A stretch of 64,000 bases of DNA from Veillonella agrestimuris (GTDB lineage: Bacteria; Bacillota; Negativicutes; Veillonellales; Veillonellaceae). The DNA lies in NCBI RefSeq assembly GCF_943193065.1, contig NZ_CALPCS010000005.1, positions 62,001 to 126,000 on the forward strand, written 5' to 3'. The notes under the pieces are model-generated. The model saw only the letters and a list, made by a program, of their open reading frames with translations. It was not told the DNA's origin and ran no database searches. Shown in pieces: positions 44,626 through 53,612 of this stretch. The translations under genes and the position numbers were made by a program. Position 1 is the first letter of the stretch; each line of letters opens with the position of its first letter.

Positions 44626-47600
44626 TTACTTGTTATTTGGAGCAATGAGTCCGCCATAGACGTCACGATACTCATCATTGGCTTTATCATTGTCATTATT
44701 AACGCGAACCCGTTCAATTTTATGGCGATCATTGTCGCCACCAGACACGCGATCCACTCTAAAGCGAGAGGCTTTTTGAATTCGTTCTAACTCAGGTCCA
44801 AACTCATCGATGGCGCGCGTCATATTAGCATCCATAGTCGCGCCATTTTCTAAAGCTCGGTAAATAATGGCAGCAAACTCATAACGCGTCATCGTCCGGT
44901 CGCCATGGAAATTGCCATCTGGATAACCGACTAATAATCCCCTATCTGCTAATGATTTCACATAGCCATAAGCCCAATGATTTTCATCAATATCTGGGAA
45001 ATTCACATCTAAATTGAGACTGGCTGCTGTTCTACCGCTCATAAGCTGGTTGATTTTTTCATCTTGTGCCGCTAATTGCAATTTTAGTTCTTGAATCTCT
45101 TTTGCCATAGCTACTTTAGAGTTAGTCACATTGCTGCGTTGTCCTAGTTTCAAAGAAACACCAGCATTGATCATATTTTCACCATTCCCCATAGAACCAG
45201 CTACACTGAACATAGTATCTTCGTTTGGTCTATAGAAAGCACCTATCGCCATAGCATTGGCATTACGGTAGTTACCATAACCAAGGGCAACGTTCCATTT
45301 ATCATCAGGGTCAAAATCCAATGGATGTAATGCAGCTAACGCAGCAGCACCAGCACCGACCTTATTCATCCGATTATCTAAACTGTTAATTCTTCCCCCT
45401 ACTTGGTTGGTAGCTTGGTATAATTGGCTTCCATTAACAGCATCTGTAGACGTAGCCGATACATCGCCATTAGCAACATTCGTAATTTTTTGACCATTCG
45501 CATTCAAGCCCTCACTAGATACATAAGTATTACCACCTACGGAAACACCATTATTATTAATGGTAGTATTTCCTGTAGTAATGCCATTATTGTTCATCAC
45601 CGTATTACCAGTTGTAACGCTATTCAACGACAAATCGTCTTTAATACCGACTGTGTATACCGGTTGACCATTAGTACCAGTAGACTTAGTGACATCTACA
45701 TTTTTACCAGCTTGCACTTCTGTTTGAGAGGCCCTAATAGCATCATCTATCGTATTTTTTCCAGTACCACCAATATTATTCATCGTAATATTGCCGTTTT
45801 TGTCAACACTGGTATTGCCACCTAACACATGGACTGTAGAATTCGCTACATTGCCTACCGTATTAGCAACAGCATATAATTGACTGCCATTAATCGCATC
45901 TGTACTATCAGCCGCTACTTTGCCAGCAGCTACGTTGATAAGTTGTCTTTCTGCCCCTGTAGCGCCAATAGAAAGTACGCCATTTTCTACTTTACCTGCT
46001 CCGGCAAAACCAGAGTAAGTTAACCCATTCACAGTGGCTGTGCTTTCAGCGGTGGCTGCACGATCGGTAGATGCATTACCAAGGACAACGCTATTTTCTT
46101 GACTCATGGTAATTTGATTGCCTATAGCAAAAGAATTATTAGTAGACACCGTATTGTTAGAACCTAATGCGCCAGAACTTTCACCAGATACATTATTAGT
46201 ATTCCCAAGAGCAACGCTACTGAAAGCACTGGCTTGAGAATTATTGCCCAAGGCTGTACTGTTTTCGCCAGCGGCTTTCGTATTATGACCAATAGCTACT
46301 GCACTCTCATTACTAGCCTCAGCAGAACGCCCCATAGCAATTGTATTTTCATCACTTGCAATAGCATCCGTTCCTGTAGCGATAGCATTTCTTTCAGAAG
46401 CATTGGCATTATGACCATTAGCAATACTACTATCACCTGCAGCTGTTGCAGAAAAACCTGTTGCAATGGATCTAATCCCTGATGCATTAGCTCGATTACC
46501 AGTAGCAATTGAATAATCTCCACTTGCATTGGCACTACCGCCAATAGCAGCGCTAGAATAACCAGAAGATTCCGCATAGTTACCAAGTGCCACAGAACGT
46601 TCACCAGTCGCTTTCGTCTCATGCCCAATAGCTGTAGAGTTTTCGCCACTTGCTATAGCAGAACGACCTACCGCAATAGTATCACGATGACTAGCAGTAG
46701 CCTCTGTACCTATAGCGATAGCATTACTTCTGGTAGCATTAGCATTATTACCTATAGCAATAGCACTACCTTCACGAGCACGAGCAGAATAACCGGATGC
46801 AATGGAGCGATCCCCAAGAGCTCCTGCACCATTACCTGTTGCGACAGAATATCTACCACTAGCAATGGAGTTCCCCCCTACCGCGGTACTCGATTCTGCA
46901 CTCGCATTTGCCGAATTACCTATAGCCGTAGTATTAGTAGCACTAGCCCGCGCTGATGTCCCTAATGCACTAGATTGTTCCCCTGATGCATTAGCGCCCC
47001 AGCCATAAGCACTAGACTGAATTCCTGTAGACTGTGCTTGTGTACCTACAGCCGTTCCAGATGTGCCAGAGGTTATAGTATCATAACCCATGGCGATGCC
47101 ATATTCAGCACTAGATTTTGCATTATTGCCTACAGCAATGCTATTGCTAGCGCTAGCCTTAGAGTTGCTACCAATGGCTGCAGAGTTAGAACCAGACACT
47201 GTATTATTAAAGCCTGCGGCCAAACTGCGGTCACTAGTTATGGTATTATTAGTACCAAAAGCGCTAGAATAATCTGCTGGCTTTACTGGTAGCTTATCTT
47301 CTACATCATACTGTCCATTAATAGGATGTCGGCTAAATTCGCCTACCCTATTAGAACTACCATATCCGCTCGTCTGAGCACCATATACAGCATTGTTATC
47401 ACCAAAAGCCGTTGCCATGCCATCACCATCCTTGGTAACTGCTGGATTCTGGCCAGATGTATCAATAGAGCTTAATGATCCATATACATCATTTCCCTCG
47501 CCAAAGGCGATGGAATCTTTGCCATTCACATAATTCTGGTTACCAAAGGCACTGGAACTACCATATTGGCTAGTTACCATATTTTGCTGCCCTACTGCTA

Positions 47601-47769
47601 CGTTCCCAGGTCCATTAACAGAGGAATTAGAAACCTCGTTGCGATACGTTGGATCCGATGACGCATTGAGAAAAACCGGCCCAGCAGCGCCTGCCATATA
47701 TACGCTACTAGATAACGATATAGCCAACGCTACAGCAATCGATAAAGACCCCTTGTTTAACATCTTCAT
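44626..47769 (-). CDS. Trimeric autotransporter adhesin with C-terminal SLH domain (TAA2)
   Basis: This 1047-residue adhesin has an ordinary signal peptide without the extended ESPR (MKMLNKGSLSIAVALAISLS, cleavage near AGA). Residues about 45-590 are a head of Hep/Hag repeats (SIATGNRA, AIAIGNNA). Neck motifs with DAINGSQLYAV (about 660) and DAVNGSQLYQAT (about 780) follow, then a YadA anchor at about 794-876. After the anchor come a coiled coil (MAKEIQELKLQLAAQDEKI) and a single SLH domain at about 919-980 (NHWAYGYVKSLADRG, TRYEFAAIIYRAL). A basic tail (DNDRHKIERVRVNN) ends the protein. The anchor's C terminus faces the periplasm, so the SLH would contact peptidoglycan. AGGAG lies 11 bases before the ATG. 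Confidence 0.93.
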   Translation of the reverse strand: MKMLNKGSLSIAVALAISLSSSVYMAGAAGPVFLNASSDPTYRNEVSNSSVNGPGNVAVGQQNMVTSQYGSSSAFGNQNYVNGKDSIAFGEGNDVYGSLSSIDTSGQNPAVTKDGDGMATAFGDNNAVYGAQTSGYGSSNRVGEFSRHPINGQYDVEDKLPVKPADYSSAFGTNNTITSDRSLAAGFNNTVSGSNSAAIGSNSKASASNSIAVGNNAKSSAEYGIAMGYDTITSGTSGTAVGTQAQSTGIQSSAYGWGANASGEQSSALGTSARASATNTTAIGNSANASAESSTAVGGNSIASGRYSVATGNGAGALGDRSIASGYSARAREGSAIAIGNNANATRSNAIAIGTEATASHRDTIAVGRSAIASGENSTAIGHETKATGERSVALGNYAESSGYSSAAIGGSANASGDYSIATGNRANASGIRSIATGFSATAAGDSSIANGHNANASERNAIATGTDAIASDENTIAMGRSAEASNESAVAIGHNTKAAGENSTALGNNSQASAFSSVALGNTNNVSGESSGALGSNNTVSTNNSFAIGNQITMSQENSVVLGNASTDRAATAESTATVNGLTYSGFAGAGKVENGVLSIGATGAERQLINVAAGKVAADSTDAINGSQLYAVANTVGNVANSTVHVLGGNTSVDKNGNITMNNIGGTGKNTIDDAIRASQTEVQAGKNVDVTKSTGTNGQPVYTVGIKDDLSLNSVTTGNTVMNNNGITTGNTTINNNGVSVGGNTYVSSEGLNANGQKITNVANGDVSATSTDAVNGSQLYQATNQVGGRINSLDNRMNKVGAGAAALAALHPLDFDPDDKWNVALGYGNYRNANAMAIGAFYRPNEDTMFSVAGSMGNGENMINAGVSLKLGQRSNVTNSKVAMAKEIQELKLQLAAQDEKINQLMSGRTAASLNLDVNFPDIDENHWAYGYVKSLADRGLLVGYPDGNFHGDRTMTRYEFAAIIYRALENGATMDANMTRAIDEFGPELERIQKASRFRVDRVSGGDNDRHKIERVRVNNDNDKANDEYRDVYGGLIAPNNK

Positions 47770-48283
47770 TTAATGACATTCTCCTTTACATTACACACCC
47801 AAATCATAAATAATTACACTGTAAACAAAACTATAAACATATACTATAAACAATTAACTAGTTGCAGATACTTACTACAGCTACAAACATAGTATGAGCG
47901 AAAGTATCAATACCAAGGGGCGATTACTATACTATGTTGTATATAGTAAGTATCGGATAATGGCTCATCATAAACGATATACATGTTAAGACACATAGGA
48001 TATACGAAGATACTATTCCTTATTGTGCATATATGGATTTTATAAAACTCAATTGTGAAAGCAAAATCTCTGTCGTTATGATGAGCCCATTATCAATATA
48101 TACTTAACCATGTTCTCATGACATCTAAATGAAAAAAAATCTTTCACTACTCGGTCATGATAAAACCGTGAGAAAATCCAGCAATTCACTAAGTTCTCTT
48201 CATGAATCCAACATCTTTTTTTATTTCGTTTTCTTCATAAAATTCGCATCTTATTGAGAATCAACTTAAGAAAAATAGAACAT
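47770..48283. other. Intergenic region between TAA3 and TAA2
   Basis: About 510 bases with no gene. It contains a long inverted repeat (47956-48094). The AT-rich part near 47,800-47,870 may hold the TAA2 promoter. No homopolymer G tract is present here, unlike upstream of the other two adhesins. Confidence 0.55.
47956..48094. repeat. Long inverted repeat upstream of TAA2
   Basis: GATAATGG-CTCATCATAA-CGA (47956-47977) faces its complement at 48073-48094, about 21 paired bases with one bulge on each side. The loop is about 95 bases. It may be a structured leader, a small RNA or a protein site. Confidence 0.6.
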
Positions 48284-48320
48284 AAAAAGCCCTTGCGACT
48301 TATGTCGCAAGGGCTTTTTT
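48284..48320 (-). terminator. Terminator of TAA3
   Basis: AAAAAGCCCTTGCGAC pairs perfectly with GTCGCAAGGGCTTTTT around a 4-base loop. T-runs are on both strands. It lies 28 bases after the TAA3 stop codon. Confidence 0.95.
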
Positions 48321-48348
48321 ATACATATGCTATAACGATTATAAACTA

Positions 48349-51300
48349 TTATTTACTTTGTACGTGGTTACCATACACATCACGGCCTGTTTGATTGTTT
48401 ACACGAACACGATCAATTTTATGACGGTCGTTGTTATCACCAGACACACGATCAATACGGAACGTATCGGCTAAACGAAGTGCTTCTAATTCAGGTCCGA
48501 ATTCATCCATCGCTCGTTTCATATCTGCGTCAATATTCGCACCAGATTGTAAAGCACGGTAAATAACAGCAGCTAACTCATATCGAGTCATTGTGCGATC
48601 GCCTTTGAATTCACCATCTTCGTAACCTACGATAATGCCTTGTTGTGCTAATGCTTTCACATAACCATAGGCCCAATGATTGGCTGGTACATCATTGAAA
48701 TTACCATCAGAAACAATTGGTTTGCCACTCAATTCGCTAACGGTCTGCGCTAACACTTGATTTTGTTTCATAAGTGTTTGGTTTTGTTGCAGAACAATAT
48801 CCACTGCATTTTTAAGATTTTTAATTTCTTGTGCCATCGCAACACGACTATTAGTTACACCACTAGATTGACCCAGTTTAAAGGATACACCAGCATTAAC
48901 CATGTCTTCACCAGTTCCCATAGTACCAGACACACTAAACAGAGTATCTTCATTAGGACGGTAGAAAGCACCTAATGCCATAGCATTTTGACCTGCATAA
49001 TTGCCATAACCAGCTGCGAAATTCCATTTGTCATCTGGGTCAAAATCCAATGGATGCAATGCCGCCAAAGCAGCTGCACCAGCACCTACTTTGTCTACTC
49101 GATTAGACAATTTATTTACTCGGTCATTTAATCCTGGGTTACCACCAACAGACATAATGGCATTATCTAATTGTTGTTTATTAACTGCATCAGTTGGATT
49201 CACACCATCAGCAAGATTCGTAATTGTTTTGCCATTCATATCAATAGGTGCATTGACACTGATACTAGGAGTACCACCAGATGGATTATTGAAAGAAATG
49301 CTCGGTGCACCTGCACCAGCACCAGTAATCGTGGAAACGCCAGTAATCGTATTAAAGGTTACATCTTGTTTAGTGGCTACCGTAATATCTTTACCTACCT
49401 GAGTGATTTCAATATTACTGCCATTATTGAAAGTAACAGTATCGCCACCTTTAATCGTTTCTGCTGCATTGCCATTTACTTTCATATTCCATGCAGCCGT
49501 ATCTTTAATGACTTGTTGACCTGCTGGACTGATATTACTTAAATCTTTATTGGCTCCATTGGCAGCATTAGTAGCAGCATTATCAATTTTATTACGTGTA
49601 GCTGCATCAAGACCTACGGTAATAGTACTACCATTGGCTACCGTTTCCACACCGTTGGAACCAGCTACTTTCAATACACCTATGCCTACATTCACACTAC
49701 CGGTAGTATTATCACCTGCAATATTTAGGTTTGTAGCATTAATAGCTTGATTTGCTGCTTGTGTAGCAAGCGCTTTCACAGCATTACCAGATACAGATAC
49801 GGCATAGGTTTCACCAATTTTCGTGCCCGTTTGCGGCGTTACAGTCACTAAATTAGTATCCCCTGCGGTTGGTGCAGCAGCTACTACGGATTCAGTGGAA
49901 ATAGCACCCCCACTAATATTGCTAAGAGCAGTAGTAATAGCAGCATCTAATTGACCTTTATTAACAGCAGCATCAGTTGTTGTACCAGTGGCAATACCTT
50001 TAATTTCTTTACCACCTGCATTAATACCGCCAGTTGTTACGGAAATGGCATTGCCCCCGCCAATTGGAGTAACGGTAATACCGCTACCATTAACAACGGT
50101 AGTATTACCAGTAGTATCTACAAAGTTAGCAGATGTTAAGCCGTTTAACACTTTAGCCAAACGAACATTAAGAGCACCATTAATCGGATCTGTAACAACA
50201 CCGATGTTACCAGTTGTTAAATCAGCTGTATTCGTTACACCGCCTTTAATGTCGAGTTGTTCCCCATGTTTACGAGTTACTTTTGTGCCTGTATCGCCAC
50301 CGAAGTCGTGTGTAGCATTAGCAGATACCTTAGAAATAGTATCATTAATTACATCAGCTACATTCTGTGTTGTAGCAAGACCATCTTTACCTACAGTACC
50401 AGCAGCTCCTGTAGCACCAGTAGCTCCTACTTTACCAGTTGTACCATCAACAACAAGAGTTCCAGTATTAGAGCTTACAGTATATGTTTTCTTGCCAGTT
50501 GTATCTGTATTATTAGTAACTAATATATCCCCATTACCAATAATATCAATAGCATCTTTTGCTGCTGTTTGAGCTACTTGTTTTACGGCATTACCAGATA
50601 CAGCTACTTGATACGTTTCACCTGGTGCGGTACCATTCTGAGGTATTACTGTAACAAGATTTGTATCACCTGTTGTTGGCGTAGCAGCGATTACTTTCTC
50701 CGTAGAAGCAGTACCCGTTGCAATATTATTGAGTATAGACTCTGTCACATGATACAGCTGAGAGCCATTCACAGCATCAGTAGAAGTAGGAGAAATAACA
50801 CCTGCAGCTACATGTTTAATTTGTCGCTCATTGCCAACCTTACCTATTGATACGATACCACCTGTACCAAATTGAGTCCCATTAGGATTACCTGCATACT
50901 TCGTGGCATCCAACATAACTCCAGCAATATTCACATTCATAGGTGCTATTGCCCCATCATCATTGTTACTCCCATAACCTAAAACAACACTACCATCTCT
51001 CCCAGTCATTGTAATATCTAAAGCTGATCCTATCGCTATTATCTTCTGATTCTCTTCATTAAGCACTATATCCTGACCAATAGCAATAATATCTTTTCCA
51101 ATTATAGCATTGTCATTACCTATACTTATAACTCGCTCACTCGTATTCGAAACACCATATTGGCCTCTAACAGCTGATTGTCCTATAGATATAATATCCG
51201 CACCATTAGCTACACCATTACCACCAATCTGTGTAATCCGATCTCCGTGAACCATTGAGTTCTGTCCTATAGCTATAGATGCCTTATCTCCTCGCATAAT

Positions 51301-51834
51301 TACGGTATCTCCTATAGCGATAACACCTTCACCCCCCATAGTGTATGAATTATGTCCTAGAATAATAGCACCATTTTGTCTATTTGAATAGGCGTCATCA
51401 CCTATAACTATTGTATTACTAGTTGCATTTGCATTAGTTCCTATTGATATACCCTCTCCATTAGCGTTTTCGCCAATAGAAATACCACCTAAACCTGCTT
51501 TAGCCGATGTACCTAAAGCAACAGAACCATCTTCTGTAGCTTTAGCATCTGCACCAATAGCAACAGCACCATCTTTCTTTGCTTCTGCATCTACACCTAT
51601 TGCTATAGAATTAGTCCCTGAAGCTTTAGCCCCTGTACCATATTCTGTAGCCCCCATGGCCGTACCGCAACCCAATGCCATAACAACCATGCACGCCACG
51701 GCACTGCGCATACCATTAGCACTAATCATCGATTTCACACTAGATTTTCCTTCTCGTTTAGCTAGTTCTGATACAACCACCCAAGCGCTTTTCGTTTTAG
51801 ACCAAATGACTTTGTATATATGATTTAACCCCAT
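48349..51834 (-). CDS. Trimeric autotransporter adhesin with ESPR and C-terminal SLH domain (TAA3)
   Basis: The 1161-residue protein begins with a classic extended signal peptide (NHIYKVIWSKTKSAWVVVSE, then a hydrophobic core ending TAMGA). A head of Hep/Hag repeats occupies about 65-290 (SIAIGVDA, VAIGADA). Neck and stalk modules follow, including a short Gly-X-Y stretch (GKVGATGATGAAGTVGKDG). The YadA anchor lies at about 900-985 (VGAGAAALAALHPLDFDPDD). A coiled coil comes next (IKNLKNAVDIVLQQNQTLMK), then one SLH domain at about 1044-1100 (NHWAYGYVKALAQQG, TRYELAAVIYRAL), and a tail like that of TAA2 (DNNDRHKIDRVRVNN). AGGAGG precedes the start. An 8-G run lies about 75 bases upstream in what looks like its promoter. 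Confidence 0.94.
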   Translation of the reverse strand: MGLNHIYKVIWSKTKSAWVVVSELAKREGKSSVKSMISANGMRSAVACMVVMALGCGTAMGATEYGTGAKASGTNSIAIGVDAEAKKDGAVAIGADAKATEDGSVALGTSAKAGLGGISIGENANGEGISIGTNANATSNTIVIGDDAYSNRQNGAIILGHNSYTMGGEGVIAIGDTVIMRGDKASIAIGQNSMVHGDRITQIGGNGVANGADIISIGQSAVRGQYGVSNTSERVISIGNDNAIIGKDIIAIGQDIVLNEENQKIIAIGSALDITMTGRDGSVVLGYGSNNDDGAIAPMNVNIAGVMLDATKYAGNPNGTQFGTGGIVSIGKVGNERQIKHVAAGVISPTSTDAVNGSQLYHVTESILNNIATGTASTEKVIAATPTTGDTNLVTVIPQNGTAPGETYQVAVSGNAVKQVAQTAAKDAIDIIGNGDILVTNNTDTTGKKTYTVSSNTGTLVVDGTTGKVGATGATGAAGTVGKDGLATTQNVADVINDTISKVSANATHDFGGDTGTKVTRKHGEQLDIKGGVTNTADLTTGNIGVVTDPINGALNVRLAKVLNGLTSANFVDTTGNTTVVNGSGITVTPIGGGNAISVTTGGINAGGKEIKGIATGTTTDAAVNKGQLDAAITTALSNISGGAISTESVVAAAPTAGDTNLVTVTPQTGTKIGETYAVSVSGNAVKALATQAANQAINATNLNIAGDNTTGSVNVGIGVLKVAGSNGVETVANGSTITVGLDAATRNKIDNAATNAANGANKDLSNISPAGQQVIKDTAAWNMKVNGNAAETIKGGDTVTFNNGSNIEITQVGKDITVATKQDVTFNTITGVSTITGAGAGAPSISFNNPSGGTPSISVNAPIDMNGKTITNLADGVNPTDAVNKQQLDNAIMSVGGNPGLNDRVNKLSNRVDKVGAGAAALAALHPLDFDPDDKWNFAAGYGNYAGQNAMALGAFYRPNEDTLFSVSGTMGTGEDMVNAGVSFKLGQSSGVTNSRVAMAQEIKNLKNAVDIVLQQNQTLMKQNQVLAQTVSELSGKPIVSDGNFNDVPANHWAYGYVKALAQQGIIVGYEDGEFKGDRTMTRYELAAVIYRALQSGANIDADMKRAMDEFGPELEALRLADTFRIDRVSGDNNDRHKIDRVRVNNQTGRDVYGNHVQSK

Positions 51835-51896
51835 GTTATACCTCCTATCACACTACACAGGATTATGTACACACATGTACACACATTATATACAAA

Positions 51897-51923
51897 ATAA
51901 TATCAAATGCCCCCCCCAGTCAA
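51897..51923 (-). promoter_or_regulatory. Putative phase-variable promoter of TAA3 with poly-G(8)
   Basis: On the minus strand TTGACT (51918-51923) is followed directly by eight G (51910-51917). TATTAT (51897-51902) lies 15 bases after the -35. A second TATAAT is at 51885-51890. Loss or gain of G would alter the -35/-10 spacing, which would be 17 with ten G. Confidence 0.6.
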
Positions 51924-52004
51924 CAAAATTTATGCATTTCTTTCATTTTTTATTCACAACCTAAAATAGTCCAATCATCACATGTTCATAATTAAACAAA
52001 ATAA

Positions 52005-52045
52005 AATACCGATACCAATAGATAAAATCTACTGTTATCGGTATT
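52005..52045 (-). terminator. Terminator of the aminotransferase gene
   Basis: AATACCGATA and TATCGGTATT form a 10-base stem with a 21-base loop. On the minus strand TTATTTTG follows. It lies about 40 bases after the aminotransferase stop. Confidence 0.75.
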
Positions 52046-52083
52046 GACTAGTCTATGTGTTCTCTATAATTGTAATATTCTGT

Positions 52084-53400
52084 TTACCGCTGTGCCTCAT
52101 AAGCTCTGAATAACTTAGACAGGAGTACAGGCGCCAACTTTAATAATTCTGGGCTTTCACAGAAGGAAATGCGCAATTGCGTTTTCCCTGGGTTGTCTTC
52201 TTTAGAAGCACCGCTATAGAATCCATTTAACGGAGCCATAAGAAGGGTATAATCATTGCCATCATCCAAGGTTACTCTACCATGTTCTGCACACCACATG
52301 GCAAAGTCTACACCATCAAATCCCGGTTTTGCTACGTTGCGCACGTCAATAACAAAATAAATGGACGCTTCTGGTTTCGATACGATAAATTCTGGTTCTA
52401 ATGTTTTAAAATCTTGATGTAAATCAAAGATCATTTGTCGGTAGTAATCCCGCTGTTGTTCGTACCAAGAATGTAGCTCCGCATAGGACTCATGTGCGAG
52501 GGCACCAAAAATATATTGTCCCAATGTATTGGCACTCAAATTCGCCGTATATTCAGCAACAGATTTTTCATAGCATAATGTATTATCTGTAATGATAGCA
52601 CCAATGCGCAAACCACAAGCATTCCATACTTTAGAAGCAGTTTCTAGGCTGATGCGACGACCTTCAATACCTGGTACATCTTGATTTGTTAATCCCCAAA
52701 TACTGGATGTTTCTTTTCCTTTTTCGTAAGCCAATTCGCGGTACGCTTCATCGGAAATAATCCACAAATTATGTTTCACACACAATGTAGCATACTCAAT
52801 TAACGTTTCTTTACTAAATAATTGGCCCGTAGGATTATCATAAGGGATGATTAACAAAGCTCCTGGTTTTGTTTCTATAATGCGTTTTTCTACCGCTTCT
52901 ACGGATGGCAACTCAAATTCACCATGTTCATTAAGGCGTCGCTCAACAGCTACTGTTTTACGGCCAATGCGTTGACCTACCGCATCGTAATTCGTATAAG
53001 ACGGGTTGAACATCAATAAAGGACGTTCCTCTTCACCAGCACCGCCACATACGCCGAGCATGATAATTTCCATGGCCATAGACGCACCATCTGTAACGAG
53101 GACGTTCAAATTTGTTGTATCAAACCCTTGGCTCCGCAAAATATGTAGGAATGCCTCTTGGCACTCGTCTGTCCCCGTAGTCGGTACATAAGGCACAATG
53201 CCGTTATGGAAAGGACTATTGGCACTGCCCAAATTGAAGAGTCGTCTCTGCATGGCCGGATGCATAGGACGCATTACATTACCAATAGAACCATTCACCA
53301 AAATAGGTGGGTTCTCTCGTTCTAAAAATTTAATTTGTCCCATGCGAATCCCAGACGGCTTACGAGCCATCATATAAGGGGATAAAACTGGTTGTCCCAT
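52084..53400 (-). CDS. Class I/II PLP-dependent aminotransferase
   Basis: The 438-residue enzyme shows the fold-type I pattern: PYDNPTGQLFS near residue 185 (substrate and cofactor loop), WIISDEAYRELAYEKG with the PLP-ring aspartate and tyrosine, and SLETASKVWNACGLRIG with the Schiff-base lysine. Relatives are aspartate or aromatic aminotransferases, often annotated as general pyridoxal-phosphate aminotransferases. It is monocistronic. The donor and acceptor are not deducible; a role as the missing histidinol-phosphate aminotransferase is possible but unsupported. AGGAG lies 12 bases before the ATG. Confidence 0.88.
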   Translation of the reverse strand: MGQPVLSPYMMARKPSGIRMGQIKFLERENPPILVNGSIGNVMRPMHPAMQRRLFNLGSANSPFHNGIVPYVPTTGTDECQEAFLHILRSQGFDTTNLNVLVTDGASMAMEIIMLGVCGGAGEEERPLLMFNPSYTNYDAVGQRIGRKTVAVERRLNEHGEFELPSVEAVEKRIIETKPGALLIIPYDNPTGQLFSKETLIEYATLCVKHNLWIISDEAYRELAYEKGKETSSIWGLTNQDVPGIEGRRISLETASKVWNACGLRIGAIITDNTLCYEKSVAEYTANLSANTLGQYIFGALAHESYAELHSWYEQQRDYYRQMIFDLHQDFKTLEPEFIVSKPEASIYFVIDVRNVAKPGFDGVDFAMWCAEHGRVTLDDGNDYTLLMAPLNGFYSGASKEDNPGKTQLRISFCESPELLKLAPVLLSKLFRAYEAQR

Positions 53401-53426
53401 ACAGATCCAACTCCTCTTAATATATA

Positions 53427-53447
53427 ACCTCCTGACAAGCAGGAGGT
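53427..53447 (-). other. Hairpin in the leader of the aminotransferase gene
   Basis: ACCTCCTG and CAGGAGGT form an 8-base stem with a 5-base loop. It places an AGGAGGT sequence inside a stem 27 bases before the start codon. The real ribosome site AGAGGAG lies after it. It may affect translation. Confidence 0.4.
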
Positions 53448-53612
53448 CTAAACATAGTCTATAGAAAGTATATATATTATTATAGTGCTTTTACTACCCA
53501 GTGACAAGTATTTTAAGCTCATAGCAAACTTAAATGGTACAATATGTGTTGCTTACTTCTAATCTGACAACAGCGAGAAAGTGAATCAATGCGACAATAA
53601 TATCATTTTATA

